A stretch of DNA of 64,000 nucleotides from Ulva prolifera (taxonomy: Eukaryota; Chlorophyta; Ulvophyceae; Ulvales; Ulvaceae), in assembly GCA_023078555.1 (NCBI GenBank), contig CM041200.1, positions 6,859,361 through 6,923,360 of the forward strand, given 5' to 3'. A program made the translations under genes and the position numbers. Shown here in pieces: positions 34,894-44,195 of this stretch; position 1 is the stretch's first letter; each line of letters starts with the position of its first letter. Under the pieces are notes generated by a model. It saw only the letters and a list, made by a program, of their open reading frames with translations, searched no databases and was not told the origin of the DNA.

Positions 34894-37800
34894 ATGGCTA
34901 CCGACGTAGAGGATGACGTCAAATATCAGGAACTAGATGTGGATGGTCACCCTGTCTTTGCGTTCAAAATGGCAGTAGAGACCAAACCCATTCTCGTCGG
35001 TGCGCCTGTCAATAGGGGGGTAGTCTGGTCTAACCAGAGCAGTCCGACCTCAGTGATTGAGGATCAACAGCAGTGGCATCATGTGGCAGTCGCGGCCATT
35101 GACCTGCAGCGACCCAATGCTGAGGTCCCGCATGATGCATACTTGCTGGAACCTGCTTTTCTTGCACACTTGTCTTTTCACCAGTCTAATTGGGTTCTCA
35201 AGCGCATGCAATCCAACGGTGAATTTTATGGTCATTTAAATTTGGATGTCGATTCCGAGCCACTGGGAAATCGGTGTCACGGCTGCAGAATTGGCAAAGT
35301 GCCTGCGGGTAACTTCTCTGCCAATGATCGTGAGCTCATGGGTCAGGCCAAGTGGCCTAGTGAGCAACTGCACGCCGATTTAGCTGGTCCTGTCTCTCCA
35401 GTCGGAATTGGTGGTGTGAAATATGTTTTGTGTGTGATGTGTGCCTTTACCCGTTATACTTTCGTGGTCGGTCTGCGCAAAAAGAGTGAGGCTGCGGCCA
35501 TGATCTCTTATATTATCGAACGCATTCGGGTGAATGTGGTGAAGCCAGGTGAACCGGGTGTGCGCATCCTACACACCGACAAAGGGGGAGAGTTCATGGT
35601 CGCGGCCTTAAAACTCTACCTCCAGCGTCGTGGCATCACTCACCGCTTGACCCCCACAGCCGCTCATCGCTGTAACGCCATGATCGAGAGGAGGATCGGA
35701 GTGGCCTTTGAGTCACTCCGTGCTGTGCTGCTCGCGAGCGGCCTGCCTCTGTTTCTGTGGATCGAATGCCTCGCCAGTGTTGTCCATGGTCACAATCTCA
35801 CGCCGTCGTCGGCATTGTACCATGACAAGTTGGCGAGCATCCTCAAGCGCCTGAAAGGTCAGCATGCTGTCAACGCATCTGCGGATGTTGACGAAGCTGA
35901 GAAAAGCCTGGGGAAGGGAAAGCGCATGAAAAAGGCCGAGCGCGATAAGTTGAGGGATGAGGAAAAACGCAAGTACAAGTTGCTTGCGACGACAGAGTTA
36001 GACGAGTTTTTAGTGCGGTCTTGTGATAAGGATATCATTCCTTATATATCTTTTTTCAGAGACACCTCCGTTGAGGTGTTCCAAGATCTGCTGCGGCAGC
36101 AGCGTCCGTGGGGGGTTGAGGTGTATGCGTACCCTAGGGATGACAAGCTGCGGAAGTTGTCCCAAAGGGGTGTCCTTGCATACTGGGTCGGGGCTGGGCT
36201 GGGCCCCAGCATGCAGCGTGTGTGCGCCCAGGATGTTCCTGGGGGTAGGGTTTTTGTTGTGCGCCAGGTTGTGTGCACTGCGGATCAGATGATCCGCCAC
36301 GTACGAAAGTACGATGCGTCCGCCGTTGTGGACAAGAGGGAACCTGAGGAGTTTGTGAACTCTTATACGGTTGCCTTCGAGGGGGACGATGAGGGTGAGC
36401 GTGTGACTGACGCTGATGTCCCTCCTTTCGCGGCAGAACACACGTATGACGGGGGAGTGTTGCGACGTCTGCGTGACCAGCTTCACACCCCCCCTGGTCA
36501 TGGAAGGGTCCCTGTCATGGAAATGACATTCCGGCAGGACAACCCTGAGCCTAGTCCTGCTGTGTACTCTCCGCGATTTGGAGCTGGCGCCTCTGCGGAG
36601 ATAATCCGGCGTGACCCTTCTCGGGCCACACCGGAAATAGCTAGATCAGCTTTTCATCGCACGCGTGCGACATCCAGAGCTGTTGCTCACCCTGACGTCC
36701 CTGTCCCCCCTCGTGTGCGCGGCGAAGTGCATCATCCCGTCGCCACGCCCTCCCGCACTGCGCAGTATGTTGTCACGCGCAATGCTGTGTTACACGACCC
36801 TGGTGTGGAAGCTGCGTTCCCTGTTCAAGTGTCTGTCAGTGCGTCTGATGATGACATGGATGAGGACGACGACAGTCCTGGCATCTATGACGACGATGAT
36901 GAGCAGAGCATGGACTACACCGTCTCAGATGATGAACGGGCTGCGGCCCATCAGAATCTGGAGGCTCAGCGGGTCCGTTCCGGGAGTAATTCGGCAGCGG
37001 CCTCAGCATCTGGCGCGGGGGCAGTTGCTCAGCCCTTGCGAGGAGCTGAGGCACCGAGGCCCTTCTGGGAGGATGAGCCAGATGAGGTGGAGACCGGGTC
37101 CGAATTAGGGGGAGAGGATCCGGACCCCTCAGCCGCAGTTGGGGTTGATTTGCCTGACGAGGTGAGGGCCATTCCAGCTGCCTTACCTCGTATTAAAATC
37201 AATCCTCTTGTACGCAGACGCCTTGTTCCATTGGCTGCGGATGTAGCAGCTGTACAAATGCATGATCCTGCGGGCTCTGACATTGCTAGTAGTGAGACAG
37301 TTGTAGCTGCTATTGATGTTTCAGTTTGCAATCAGGACACATCAGCCGCGGCTGACTGTGGAGTGTCCTGTGCAGGCCTGAAGCCTCAGCATGTGGAGTC
37401 TGGTGAGCAGCGGAATGCTCAGCGTCTTGGGTCGCGCAGAGCAGCTGCCGCCAGGAAGCAGAAGCCTTCCGACCCTGATCTGCCTTCTATGAAGGAAGGA
37501 CTCGCGGGTTCAGACAGGGATGCATGGCTGCGTGCCATGCAGGAGGAGGTGGAAGCACTGGGTGAGCACGGGACTTTTATGTTGTGCTGTCTGCCTGCGG
37601 GTAAGAAAGCTATCTCGGGCAAGTGGGTGTTCAAGATCAAGCGCGGACCCGCTGGTGAGATTCAGCGGTACAAGGCACGATATGTAGCTCGTGGTTTTTC
37701 TCAGGTAGAAGGAGTTGATTTCTTCGAGACCTGGTCCCCTGTCGGTAGTTATGCGACACTGCGTGTGTTGCTGTCTATAGCCGCTCAGGAGGATTTGGAG

Positions 37801-39024
37801 ATTAGGCATATAGATATACAGTGTGCTTTTCTGAACGGTGACCTAGAGGAAGAGGTTTTCGTTGAACAGCCCCCGTACTTTACAGACGGGACAGCACGTG
37901 TATGGAAATTGCATAAGACTCTGTATGGCCTGAAGCAAGCCGCTCGCGAGTGGCATAAAGCTTTAGTAAAGGTCTTGGCTGAACTGGGATTTGTGTGCGC
38001 ACAGAGTGATCCCGGATTGTATGTCAGTAAAACTAGTCGCTGCTTTATTTTTCTGTGGGTGGATGATTTGTTCATTTTTATTTGCTCTGCGGGGCTGCAA
38101 GAAATCATCAGTGTCATTCTCACAAAATTCGAAGGTAGAGACCTAGGTGACCTGTCCTGGGCACTTAGCACTGAGATCACGCGTGATCGGAAGGCCAAAA
38201 CAATCACAATGACACAACGTACCAAAATCCAGAACCTGCTGGAAAAGTACAGCATGTCTGACTGCCGTAAATCTCCCACTCCATTAGTGCCGCGGCAACA
38301 GCTAAGGAGTGTGAAAGAGCATCCTGACGTGGAGAAAGCCAGTGTTGCTGAGCATTCCAGGTTCATGAGTGCTGTAGGAAGCATCCAGTATATTGCAGGA
38401 GTGACACGACCTGACCAGAGCTATGTGGCACATGCCCTGGCCCGGCACATGTCTAGTAGTTTGAAGGAACAGTGGTCTGCCGTGCAACATGTTTTGAGAT
38501 ACCTGCAGTCCACAAAGAACTTAGGAATAAAATTTGTAGGCTCTGAGGGACACGGGTGTTTGTTAGAGGCTTTTTCAGATGCAGACTTTGCGAATTCTGC
38601 GGATCTGAAAAGCGTATCTGGCATGATTATTCGAGTGTACGGGAACTCTGTTCTCTGGCGTTCGAAGAAACAGAGTATAGTGGCTGGGGACACAACAGAG
38701 GCTGAACTCATTGCGATGAGTGCAACAGCCAACGAGTTGATGTGGGTGAAGCAGTTGCTTCTCGATTTGAAACTCGTCCCACATAAGCCGACTCTGTGGG
38801 GTGACAATAAGAGTGCCAACATTTTGGCTGTGAATGCTGTGTCCACTGACAGATCCAAGCACATTCGTGTGCGGCACTTGCGAGTGCGGGAATATGTCCA
38901 GATGGATGAACTTAAGGTAGCATGGGTAGGCACTGTTGATCAGTTAGCGGATGTGTTCACTAAAGTGCTGCCCGGACCTGCTTTGCTAGAAGTTCGTAAT
39001 AAACTCCAGCTAGTGGAGACGTAG
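34894..39024 (+). CDS. Copia B integrase, reverse transcriptase and RNase H
   Basis: 1,376 codons in the same frame as gag. Integrase: zinc-binding HCC remnant (NRCHGCRIGKVP), the catalytic Asp in LHADLAGP, the second Asp in HTDKGGEF (about 35578) and the Glu in IERRIGVAFE. Then the domain with RGVLAYWVGAGLGP, an acidic spacer (DMDEDDDSPGIYDDDDEQ), RT (WVFKIKRGPAGEIQRYKARY, catalytic VDD at 38059-38067) and RNase H (FSDADFANS, TTEAELIAMSATANELMW). The first ATG in the track is at 34894, but the true protein would read through from gag. Ends at TAG 39022. Confidence 0.95.
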   Translation: MATDVEDDVKYQELDVDGHPVFAFKMAVETKPILVGAPVNRGVVWSNQSSPTSVIEDQQQWHHVAVAAIDLQRPNAEVPHDAYLLEPAFLAHLSFHQSNWVLKRMQSNGEFYGHLNLDVDSEPLGNRCHGCRIGKVPAGNFSANDRELMGQAKWPSEQLHADLAGPVSPVGIGGVKYVLCVMCAFTRYTFVVGLRKKSEAAAMISYIIERIRVNVVKPGEPGVRILHTDKGGEFMVAALKLYLQRRGITHRLTPTAAHRCNAMIERRIGVAFESLRAVLLASGLPLFLWIECLASVVHGHNLTPSSALYHDKLASILKRLKGQHAVNASADVDEAEKSLGKGKRMKKAERDKLRDEEKRKYKLLATTELDEFLVRSCDKDIIPYISFFRDTSVEVFQDLLRQQRPWGVEVYAYPRDDKLRKLSQRGVLAYWVGAGLGPSMQRVCAQDVPGGRVFVVRQVVCTADQMIRHVRKYDASAVVDKREPEEFVNSYTVAFEGDDEGERVTDADVPPFAAEHTYDGGVLRRLRDQLHTPPGHGRVPVMEMTFRQDNPEPSPAVYSPRFGAGASAEIIRRDPSRATPEIARSAFHRTRATSRAVAHPDVPVPPRVRGEVHHPVATPSRTAQYVVTRNAVLHDPGVEAAFPVQVSVSASDDDMDEDDDSPGIYDDDDEQSMDYTVSDDERAAAHQNLEAQRVRSGSNSAAASASGAGAVAQPLRGAEAPRPFWEDEPDEVETGSELGGEDPDPSAAVGVDLPDEVRAIPAALPRIKINPLVRRRLVPLAADVAAVQMHDPAGSDIASSETVVAAIDVSVCNQDTSAAADCGVSCAGLKPQHVESGEQRNAQRLGSRRAAAARKQKPSDPDLPSMKEGLAGSDRDAWLRAMQEEVEALGEHGTFMLCCLPAGKKAISGKWVFKIKRGPAGEIQRYKARYVARGFSQVEGVDFFETWSPVGSYATLRVLLSIAAQEDLEIRHIDIQCAFLNGDLEEEVFVEQPPYFTDGTARVWKLHKTLYGLKQAAREWHKALVKVLAELGFVCAQSDPGLYVSKTSRCFIFLWVDDLFIFICSAGLQEIISVILTKFEGRDLGDLSWALSTEITRDRKAKTITMTQRTKIQNLLEKYSMSDCRKSPTPLVPRQQLRSVKEHPDVEKASVAEHSRFMSAVGSIQYIAGVTRPDQSYVAHALARHMSSSLKEQWSAVQHVLRYLQSTKNLGIKFVGSEGHGCLLEAFSDADFANSADLKSVSGMIIRVYGNSVLWRSKKQSIVAGDTTEAELIAMSATANELMWVKQLLLDLKLVPHKPTLWGDNKSANILAVNAVSTDRSKHIRVRHLRVREYVQMDELKVAWVGTVDQLADVFTKVLPGPALLEVRNKLQLVET

Positions 39025-39041
39025 CAGGGTTATCGGGGGAG

Positions 39042-39389
39042 TGTCACAATGCATGAGCCTGCGGGCAGCAGTGTGGTGTCAGGTGCACCCATGCACGGAC
39101 GATCCGCGGATCCAGTGCAGAGGTAAGCCGCCAGCCGTGATTGTCTCGATGTAGTGAGCGAGATCCCGCGAGGGTTTCCTGCCGTAACCTTGAGTGTTCA
39201 GTGTGCATATAAGCTTGTGCACACTGAGATCTGTAACCATTCTCTTTACTGTTTCACGGTATTAGCATCTCCCTCTTACAGTGTTCCTCAGTTCTACCTC
39301 TGTGCGCAGCAGGTATGGAACACTGGCCTCCTGACCTGATCTGAACTCAGACTGCGCGTCTGACCTGACAATATGTAGCATTTCTGACA
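39042..39389 (+). repeat. 3' LTR of Copia B
   Basis: 348 bp, TGTCACAATGCATGAG...TTTCTGACA. It is more like the inverted solo LTR at 20853-21200 in its last 100 bp than like its own 5' LTR. It abuts element E copy 1, which is cut at 39390. Confidence 0.92.
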
Positions 39390-39552
39390 GCCGCCTGTTG
39401 GGGCTGTGTTTCGGTCCCAGTAGCCTGGTTCCCCGCGCCTGTCTTCGCAAGCGGCCGGCAACCGGGTGAGGGCTAATCTCGTGCGGTTTGGTGTTGACGG
39501 CGGGGAGACTATGCACAGTTTCCGGAGAGGGTGTCTAGGAGCGGTGTCCATC

Positions 39553-40059
39553 CTAGGAGCGGTGTCCAGCAAAAGCAAAGGCCAGATCGAGCATCGGGGC
39601 TGCGAACCGGGGGCCCAACTGGCACATGACTGCCATGTTCGTGGGGCACAAGAGATCACGGGTCACGCCGGGGTTAGGGCCCCACTCAACTTCACAACAT
39701 CCACCCTCAGGCAACGCAATAGCTGCCGTCAGCTCAGGTGCATTGGACTTGGATTCCAGAGGACGGAATGGGAGCTCCGCCTCTGTAAGTTCGGTCTGAA
39801 GAAGAACCTGGCGCGCGTCCTTGAATGCTGTGGACGCGACCGCACGTGTACCACGGCTGGCATCCGCGAGAACATGGCCTAGCCAACGCATGCCAGCTAC
39901 AGCGCGCCTCATCTTATCAACACTATCATGCGACTGCATACTAATGCCAGGAATCTGTGCCTGGGCGTGGTCTACAGACATGTACGAATCCCTGGGATCA
40001 CACAAGGACTGATTGACCGCCCCCCATTCGGGTGCAACCGGGATGTCTGGTTCGACCAT
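39553..40059 (-). CDS. Undescribed ORF of element E, copy 1
   Basis: 168 codons starting at ATG 40057-40059. It is homologous to the plus-strand ORF at 49451-49936: both share the pattern W..V.QS..DP.D...SVDH...QIPGIS, then MRWLG, a conserved ELxE..PF..LE block, and a WGP.PG.TR.LL....M..MC.LG ending. No known domain is recognised. It starts 62 nt after a sequence that looks like an LTR end plus primer-binding site (40121-40138), so it is probably the gag-like ORF of an LTR retroelement. The 3' part is cut off by Copia B. Confidence 0.55.
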   Translation of the reverse strand: MVEPDIPVAPEWGAVNQSLCDPRDSYMSVDHAQAQIPGISMQSHDSVDKMRRAVAGMRWLGHVLADASRGTRAVASTAFKDARQVLLQTELTEAELPFRPLESKSNAPELTAAIALPEGGCCEVEWGPNPGVTRDLLCPTNMAVMCQLGPRFAAPMLDLAFAFAGHRS

Positions 40060-40120
40060 GGTGGCACCAGCGCTGTTCTATCTGCAGAAATTCGTATGTT
40101 CAGGTCAGGAGAATTTTAGC

Positions 40121-40138
40121 AAATCGATACCTGTCTAG
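40121..40138 (-). promoter_or_regulatory. LTR end and primer-binding-site-like sequence of element E copy 1
   Basis: On the minus strand the sequence reads CTAGACA then GGTATCGATTT. The same junction (TCGACA then GGTATCGATTT) occurs at 49388-49404 ahead of the homologous ORF. The GGTATCGA core is shared with the other LTR elements in the window. Confidence 0.6.
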
Positions 40139-40723
40139 GAGCGGAGCTCCGTGGGGGCTTGTTACCTCCGGATGTAGCACAGTGATGGGCTTTCGTCGCG
40201 GTACGAAGACCTTTGCCGACAGTGTGACAAGCAGAGAATACGCAATATGCTACGACAGCGTGTAAGCAGTATGCAGAAATAGATGGCACCCCATCTGGAC
40301 GGAAGAATGTGTGTCCAGACCCAGCAAGCGCAGGTATAAATACCCGTGACGCGCCCAGGACGACCCCCTGCTTGGCTGGCCTCGCCGAGATGCCGCGCAA
40401 TCGCGAGCACCCACCAGAGATCCCGAATATGCGAGGGAAATCTGCATGTTGTGGTTGATATTCGTCAGAGCAGGCGCTGCGTTGATATTACGGAGTGCCC
40501 GCGCTGGATGTGTGAGCAGCGGTGTATGCATGCGCCCATGAAGGATGCACCCTAAGCCCGCTGTGGCGTGGCATGGTTGCAGGCGCATGGGACGCTGATG
40601 GCTCGGTGCGAGTGCTTGTTGTGCAGCATCTCGGTAGGAGGACAGATAGGTGTCATCGTCCGTGATTATTGTGTTGATGGACGTGGTGTGCGCCGCTGAG
40701 CTGGTTGTAGACGCGTCAAGCGC

Positions 40724-41191
40724 GTGACTGTTCATGTCGCAGCGTTCAAGGTTGCCCCGCATGCTTTGAGCCTGGTGCAGAGTTCGAGTTGCGACCAAAC
40801 GTATTGTGGTGAACGGTGTTGCCCGAACTTCATGTATTTGTCTGACACGCATTTGGAGTGTATATTGTGGGTTGTACTTGGACATGCAAGGGTCGCGTCA
40901 GCGAGCATGCATGCATCCAAGTCAGCGAGTGACAACACATGTTTTTGGCTGATATTTTCTGAGTGCCAGTGTGAGATGTTCGTCTCACAACAGAGGGCAT
41001 GTGCAAACTGCCCAAGCTGCTGCGGAGCCTGCTGCTGTCACCATGAGACGGACTGGCATGGCCAGTTCTGCTACGTTGAACGCTATGCTGACCGCGGTCG
41101 TCATTTGCGATACACCCTGTGGCTGTTACATCAGTCCCATGTGACAAATATGATCTGCAGCGGGGTGTGCCACTGTTCTCCTGTGTGGTAG
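40724..41191 (+). CDS. Cysteine-rich ORF divergent from the element E ORF, copy 1
   Basis: 155 codons with many Cys residues (CDQTYCGERCC, CQCEMFV, CANCPSCCGACCCHH). A diverged homologue can be read on the minus strand at 48290-48410, continuing at 46810-46975 after removal of the LINE/TRIM insertion (conserved GEM..SQQ..., then WYV or CYV). In both places it faces away from the element E ORF. Function unknown; it could be a zinc-binding domain. The 3' end overlaps the edge of the DIRS-like element. Confidence 0.35.
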   Translation: MTVHVAAFKVAPHALSLVQSSSCDQTYCGERCCPNFMYLSDTHLECILWVVLGHARVASASMHASKSASDNTCFWLIFSECQCEMFVSQQRACANCPSCCGACCCHHETDWHGQFCYVERYADRGRHLRYTLWLLHQSHVTNMICSGVCHCSPVW

Positions 41192-43390
41192 GCTGGGTTG
41201 GCTGGAGTCGGTGTCACTATGTGGGCCACGTTGCGGCATTGTAATGGAAACTGAGCTTTCACGGGCAAACCTGCTATCAGGTTCTGATCTATGCTTCTGA
41301 GATATCGGGAACACACTAGCCATGCGGTGGGTCTCTCCCTCCTGATTTTCATGAGCACCTGTGGCAGCAGCGTGGCTGGCGGGAACAAGAAAAGGCATGG
41401 TTTCCGGTCTGTGTGCCTGTTCGGGGAACCCGCGACCCACTTGCTCCAAGGTTGAACCAACGCGTCCAGCGCTGCGCAATTCCCGTCCCAGAACTCTGAG
41501 ACGTAGCAGGGCACCTGGTGTGCCCATTTACTAGCCATCATGTCAATGTCTGGCGGGAAGTATCCCTTCATGACCCACTCGGCTGCTGCTTTCCTAATTT
41601 GTGCTCCCAGCACGCTTCTGGACAGTCTCCAGTCGCCTGGGTCTGGGTACACCCTGGGTCTGGGTACCGGTGCTTCGAGTACAAGTCGGCGAGTGTGATG
41701 GCCCTGGTGATCCTGCGCTGCCATGCGAATGTTAGCACGAGGCCGTGTTGCTTGGCTAGTCCGTAGATCTGGGCAACTGCTAAGAAGACTCTTCCTCTGC
41801 CGCGCATATGGGCCATAGCAGAGATCGCTCCTTGATTGTCGAAGACAACCTGGACTGCTCCCGACCCGTCTGTGGGTATCTGTTTGGTTCTGATACATTC
41901 CTGTAGAGCCTTTAGTACCCCCATGGTTTCTGCCTCCGTGATAGACCACCGTCCCTGGGCCTTGTTTCGGTGCTCTGCTGCGCTGAACGGCAAGATGGCC
42001 CTCCATTTGATCCTGGGATGTGTGCCCCTGTGGCTGTTTCACTGGTATCGACTACTAGTGTTGTTGCTGGTCTGATCGCTGCGTCCAAGGGTCTTCCACA
42101 CAAGCCTCGTAAATCTCCATCAGATCCTTGTGCAGTGCTCGAGTTGTTGGTTCCGTCGCTTGGGTGTGCTGTTCGTCTCTTTCAAGCGCCAGGGCACGGA
42201 TCATCAGTGCTAGTGACGCGGCCGCTAGCTGTCCTGCTGCTCGTTTGTGCTGCTGCAGTGTTCCCCCTCGCAAGACCTGGTTTAAACTTGTGGTGATTCT
42301 GTCCAGTTTTCCTTCTGGCAGTGAGATTTGCCTTTTGCTGATATCGTATTCAAAACCGAGGTAGTGTGCTATCTTGCTTGGCTGCTTCATGCTTTTGTCC
42401 TCGTTGAGCGTCCAGCCTAGCAGTCCCATGAGTTCGGTCTGTATGCCCATGTCCCTGGCCGCTGTGGGGAGGTCCTTGGCTGCCCCCATAGAGTCGTCCA
42501 CCATGCCTGTGATAGGGATGCCTCTCGCCATTAGCGGCCGCATGGCCAACTGCATGATTCTAGTGAACCGCTCAGGTGATTGAGAAAGGCCGAAGGGAAG
42601 CGCGGCATGTACCAGAAAGGTGTTTTCGAAGCAAAGCCCGACATACGCCCACTCGCTGGGGTGCAGCATGATGTGGTGGTAACCAGCCTTCACATCCAAT
42701 GTCCACGCCCACTGCTGGTCCAAGAGCAGGCGCATGGCGTCGGACGCTGTCTCGTACTTAAACGGTAGTCTCCTGAGATATAGATTAAGTGGTCTGCCGT
42801 CCACGATTAGTCTCGGTTTCCCGTCGTACTTCCTGACTACCGCCAATGTTAACACCATGTGTGGTCGAGTACCTTCAAACGGCCAGGGTACCAGCGCGCC
42901 ATAGTCTATATTCTTCTGTATCTGTTCTCGGGCGAAGCGTTGGCCAGCTGCTTGGTGTCATGAATTCCGTCGAAACTAGGACAAGGCTAGTCAAAGCACT
43001 CAACTGTGCAGCGAGAGCTACTCGCACCTCTAACAAACACCTAGTTTGTTACAGTTGGTCAGCAGATTGGGCAGCGCGATGGGGCCCGGTTGTTTGCTTG
43101 ACAGCTTTTGCTCCGCTTGAGTCTTGCTGAATCCCGCCCGAATCAGCCGCTCTTTCACTCCTTGTCGCTTCTGTGCGTGTCGTGGTTCCTGGCGCTTGTG
43201 CTCGTCTGCGGGGTCACACCAGCCTAAGCGGACCCCTTCCCTGATGGTGTTTAGTTCTAATTGTACCTCCTCCTCGGCCAGACCCCCCAGCCTGAGAAAA
43301 CGCTGCCACACTGGGAGCCGTGTATGTAGAAATCCTGCTGTCAATTGGCTCTCTGGTCGCATGCCTCTCTTCACGTGTGAGGCGAGTTGA
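41131..43390 (-). pseudogene. DIRS-like reverse transcriptase and RNase H
   Basis: Minus strand. 43030-43374 encodes the N-terminal RT approach (RLPVWQRFLRLGG, LNTIREGVRLGW). 42055-42858 is the RT core (KPRLIVDGRPLNLYLRRLPF, WTLDVKAGYHHIMLHP, ALPFGLSQSPERFTRIMQ, catalytic MVDDS). RNase H follows across two frameshifts (TTLVVDTSETATGAHI at about 42050, then WSITEAETMGVLKALQEC and VVFDNQGAISAM). Next comes DWRLSRSVLGAQI...YVSEFWDGNCAALDA, which is typical of the region after RNase H in DIRS1/Ngaro-like elements. No tyrosine recombinase was found, so the element is incomplete. Confidence 0.8.
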
Positions 43391-43410
43391 GCCCTCCAAT
43401 CCTGGTTACG

Positions 43411-44195
43411 TTAAGTTACACATATCTGGCCATTGTATGGCAAAGCAAACAAACAACATCAAACCAACCCAGCGACCGGCTGCCACACCAGCAACCACAA
43501 GAAAGCATTACAGCAAAAAAACCCCAGACAACAACCAACCACAAATGCATCAAGCGCCCCACAGCCAGAGCACTCAACCCACAAAGTCATCCACCGGCAC
43601 ATCAAAGCCATGGGTGAAATGCTTGCCGCACGACCGGGCGACAGCCATCAGTGTGCGCGCATATATGTATACATTGTCGCATTGCCCTTCTGCAACACAC
43701 ACGAAAGCAACCTGTACGCATTCATCACAAACACCGACTTGGAGACCCGGCCTGATGCCGCAGCAATTTCACCCAACTCCCTGATGTACTCCTCAGCCCG
43801 CGGCCCGAACTTCCCATAGGACTCAACGGCAAACGGAACAAACTCATACTGCGGCTTATCAGCAAACTTCTCCCAATCATTCCGCTTGAGCTTCTCCGCG
43901 ACCTTCGCCGCTGAGGCATCCTCCCGGTGCGACCCCCTACTCAAAGCTTTCTTCCCGAGCGGGTGCGTCACCGTCACGTCCACCATGACATGACGCCCCC
44001 CCGGCAAGATCGCGAGGATGTCCGCTCGGTGCTCCCCCACGGCCCCTGCTCCGTGCTCCCCATGCACGCCGGCATACGGCGGCTCTATGCTCGTGGTCAC
44101 CGAAGCACAAGAATGAAGATGGCGCATTGCAAGAGCAAAATCATCATGGCGCGACGAAATATCCTTGTTGTTTCGGGTACACAGCATAGCATGGT
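43411..44195 (-). mobile_element. 5'-truncated LINE copy inside the DIRS-like element
   Basis: Reverse-orientation copy of the last ~785 bp of the LINE at 53864-58297. It encodes the C-terminal endonuclease domain (DILAILPGG, VMVDVTVTHP, EYVP-type strand FVPFAVESYG) almost identically. It is flanked by TCCTGGTT (8 bp) on both sides, near 43405-43412 and 44203-44210. The right end is the truncation point, within the codons for GDHAML. The open frame continues into the host sequence by chance. Confidence 0.88.

Larger units (their letters stand above)
32819..39389 (+). mobile_element. Copia-type LTR retrotransposon, copy B (near-intact)
   Basis: 5' LTR 32819-33165, primer-binding site from 33166, gag-pol 33481-39024, polypurine tract (TATCGGGGGAG) and 3' LTR 39042-39389. 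Its single long frame is broken only by a TAG at 34870. Flanks CATGA (left) and GCCGC (right) do not match. The two LTRs differ at many positions, which contrasts with the nearly intact coding region and suggests that the LTRs come from different copies. Confidence 0.96.
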
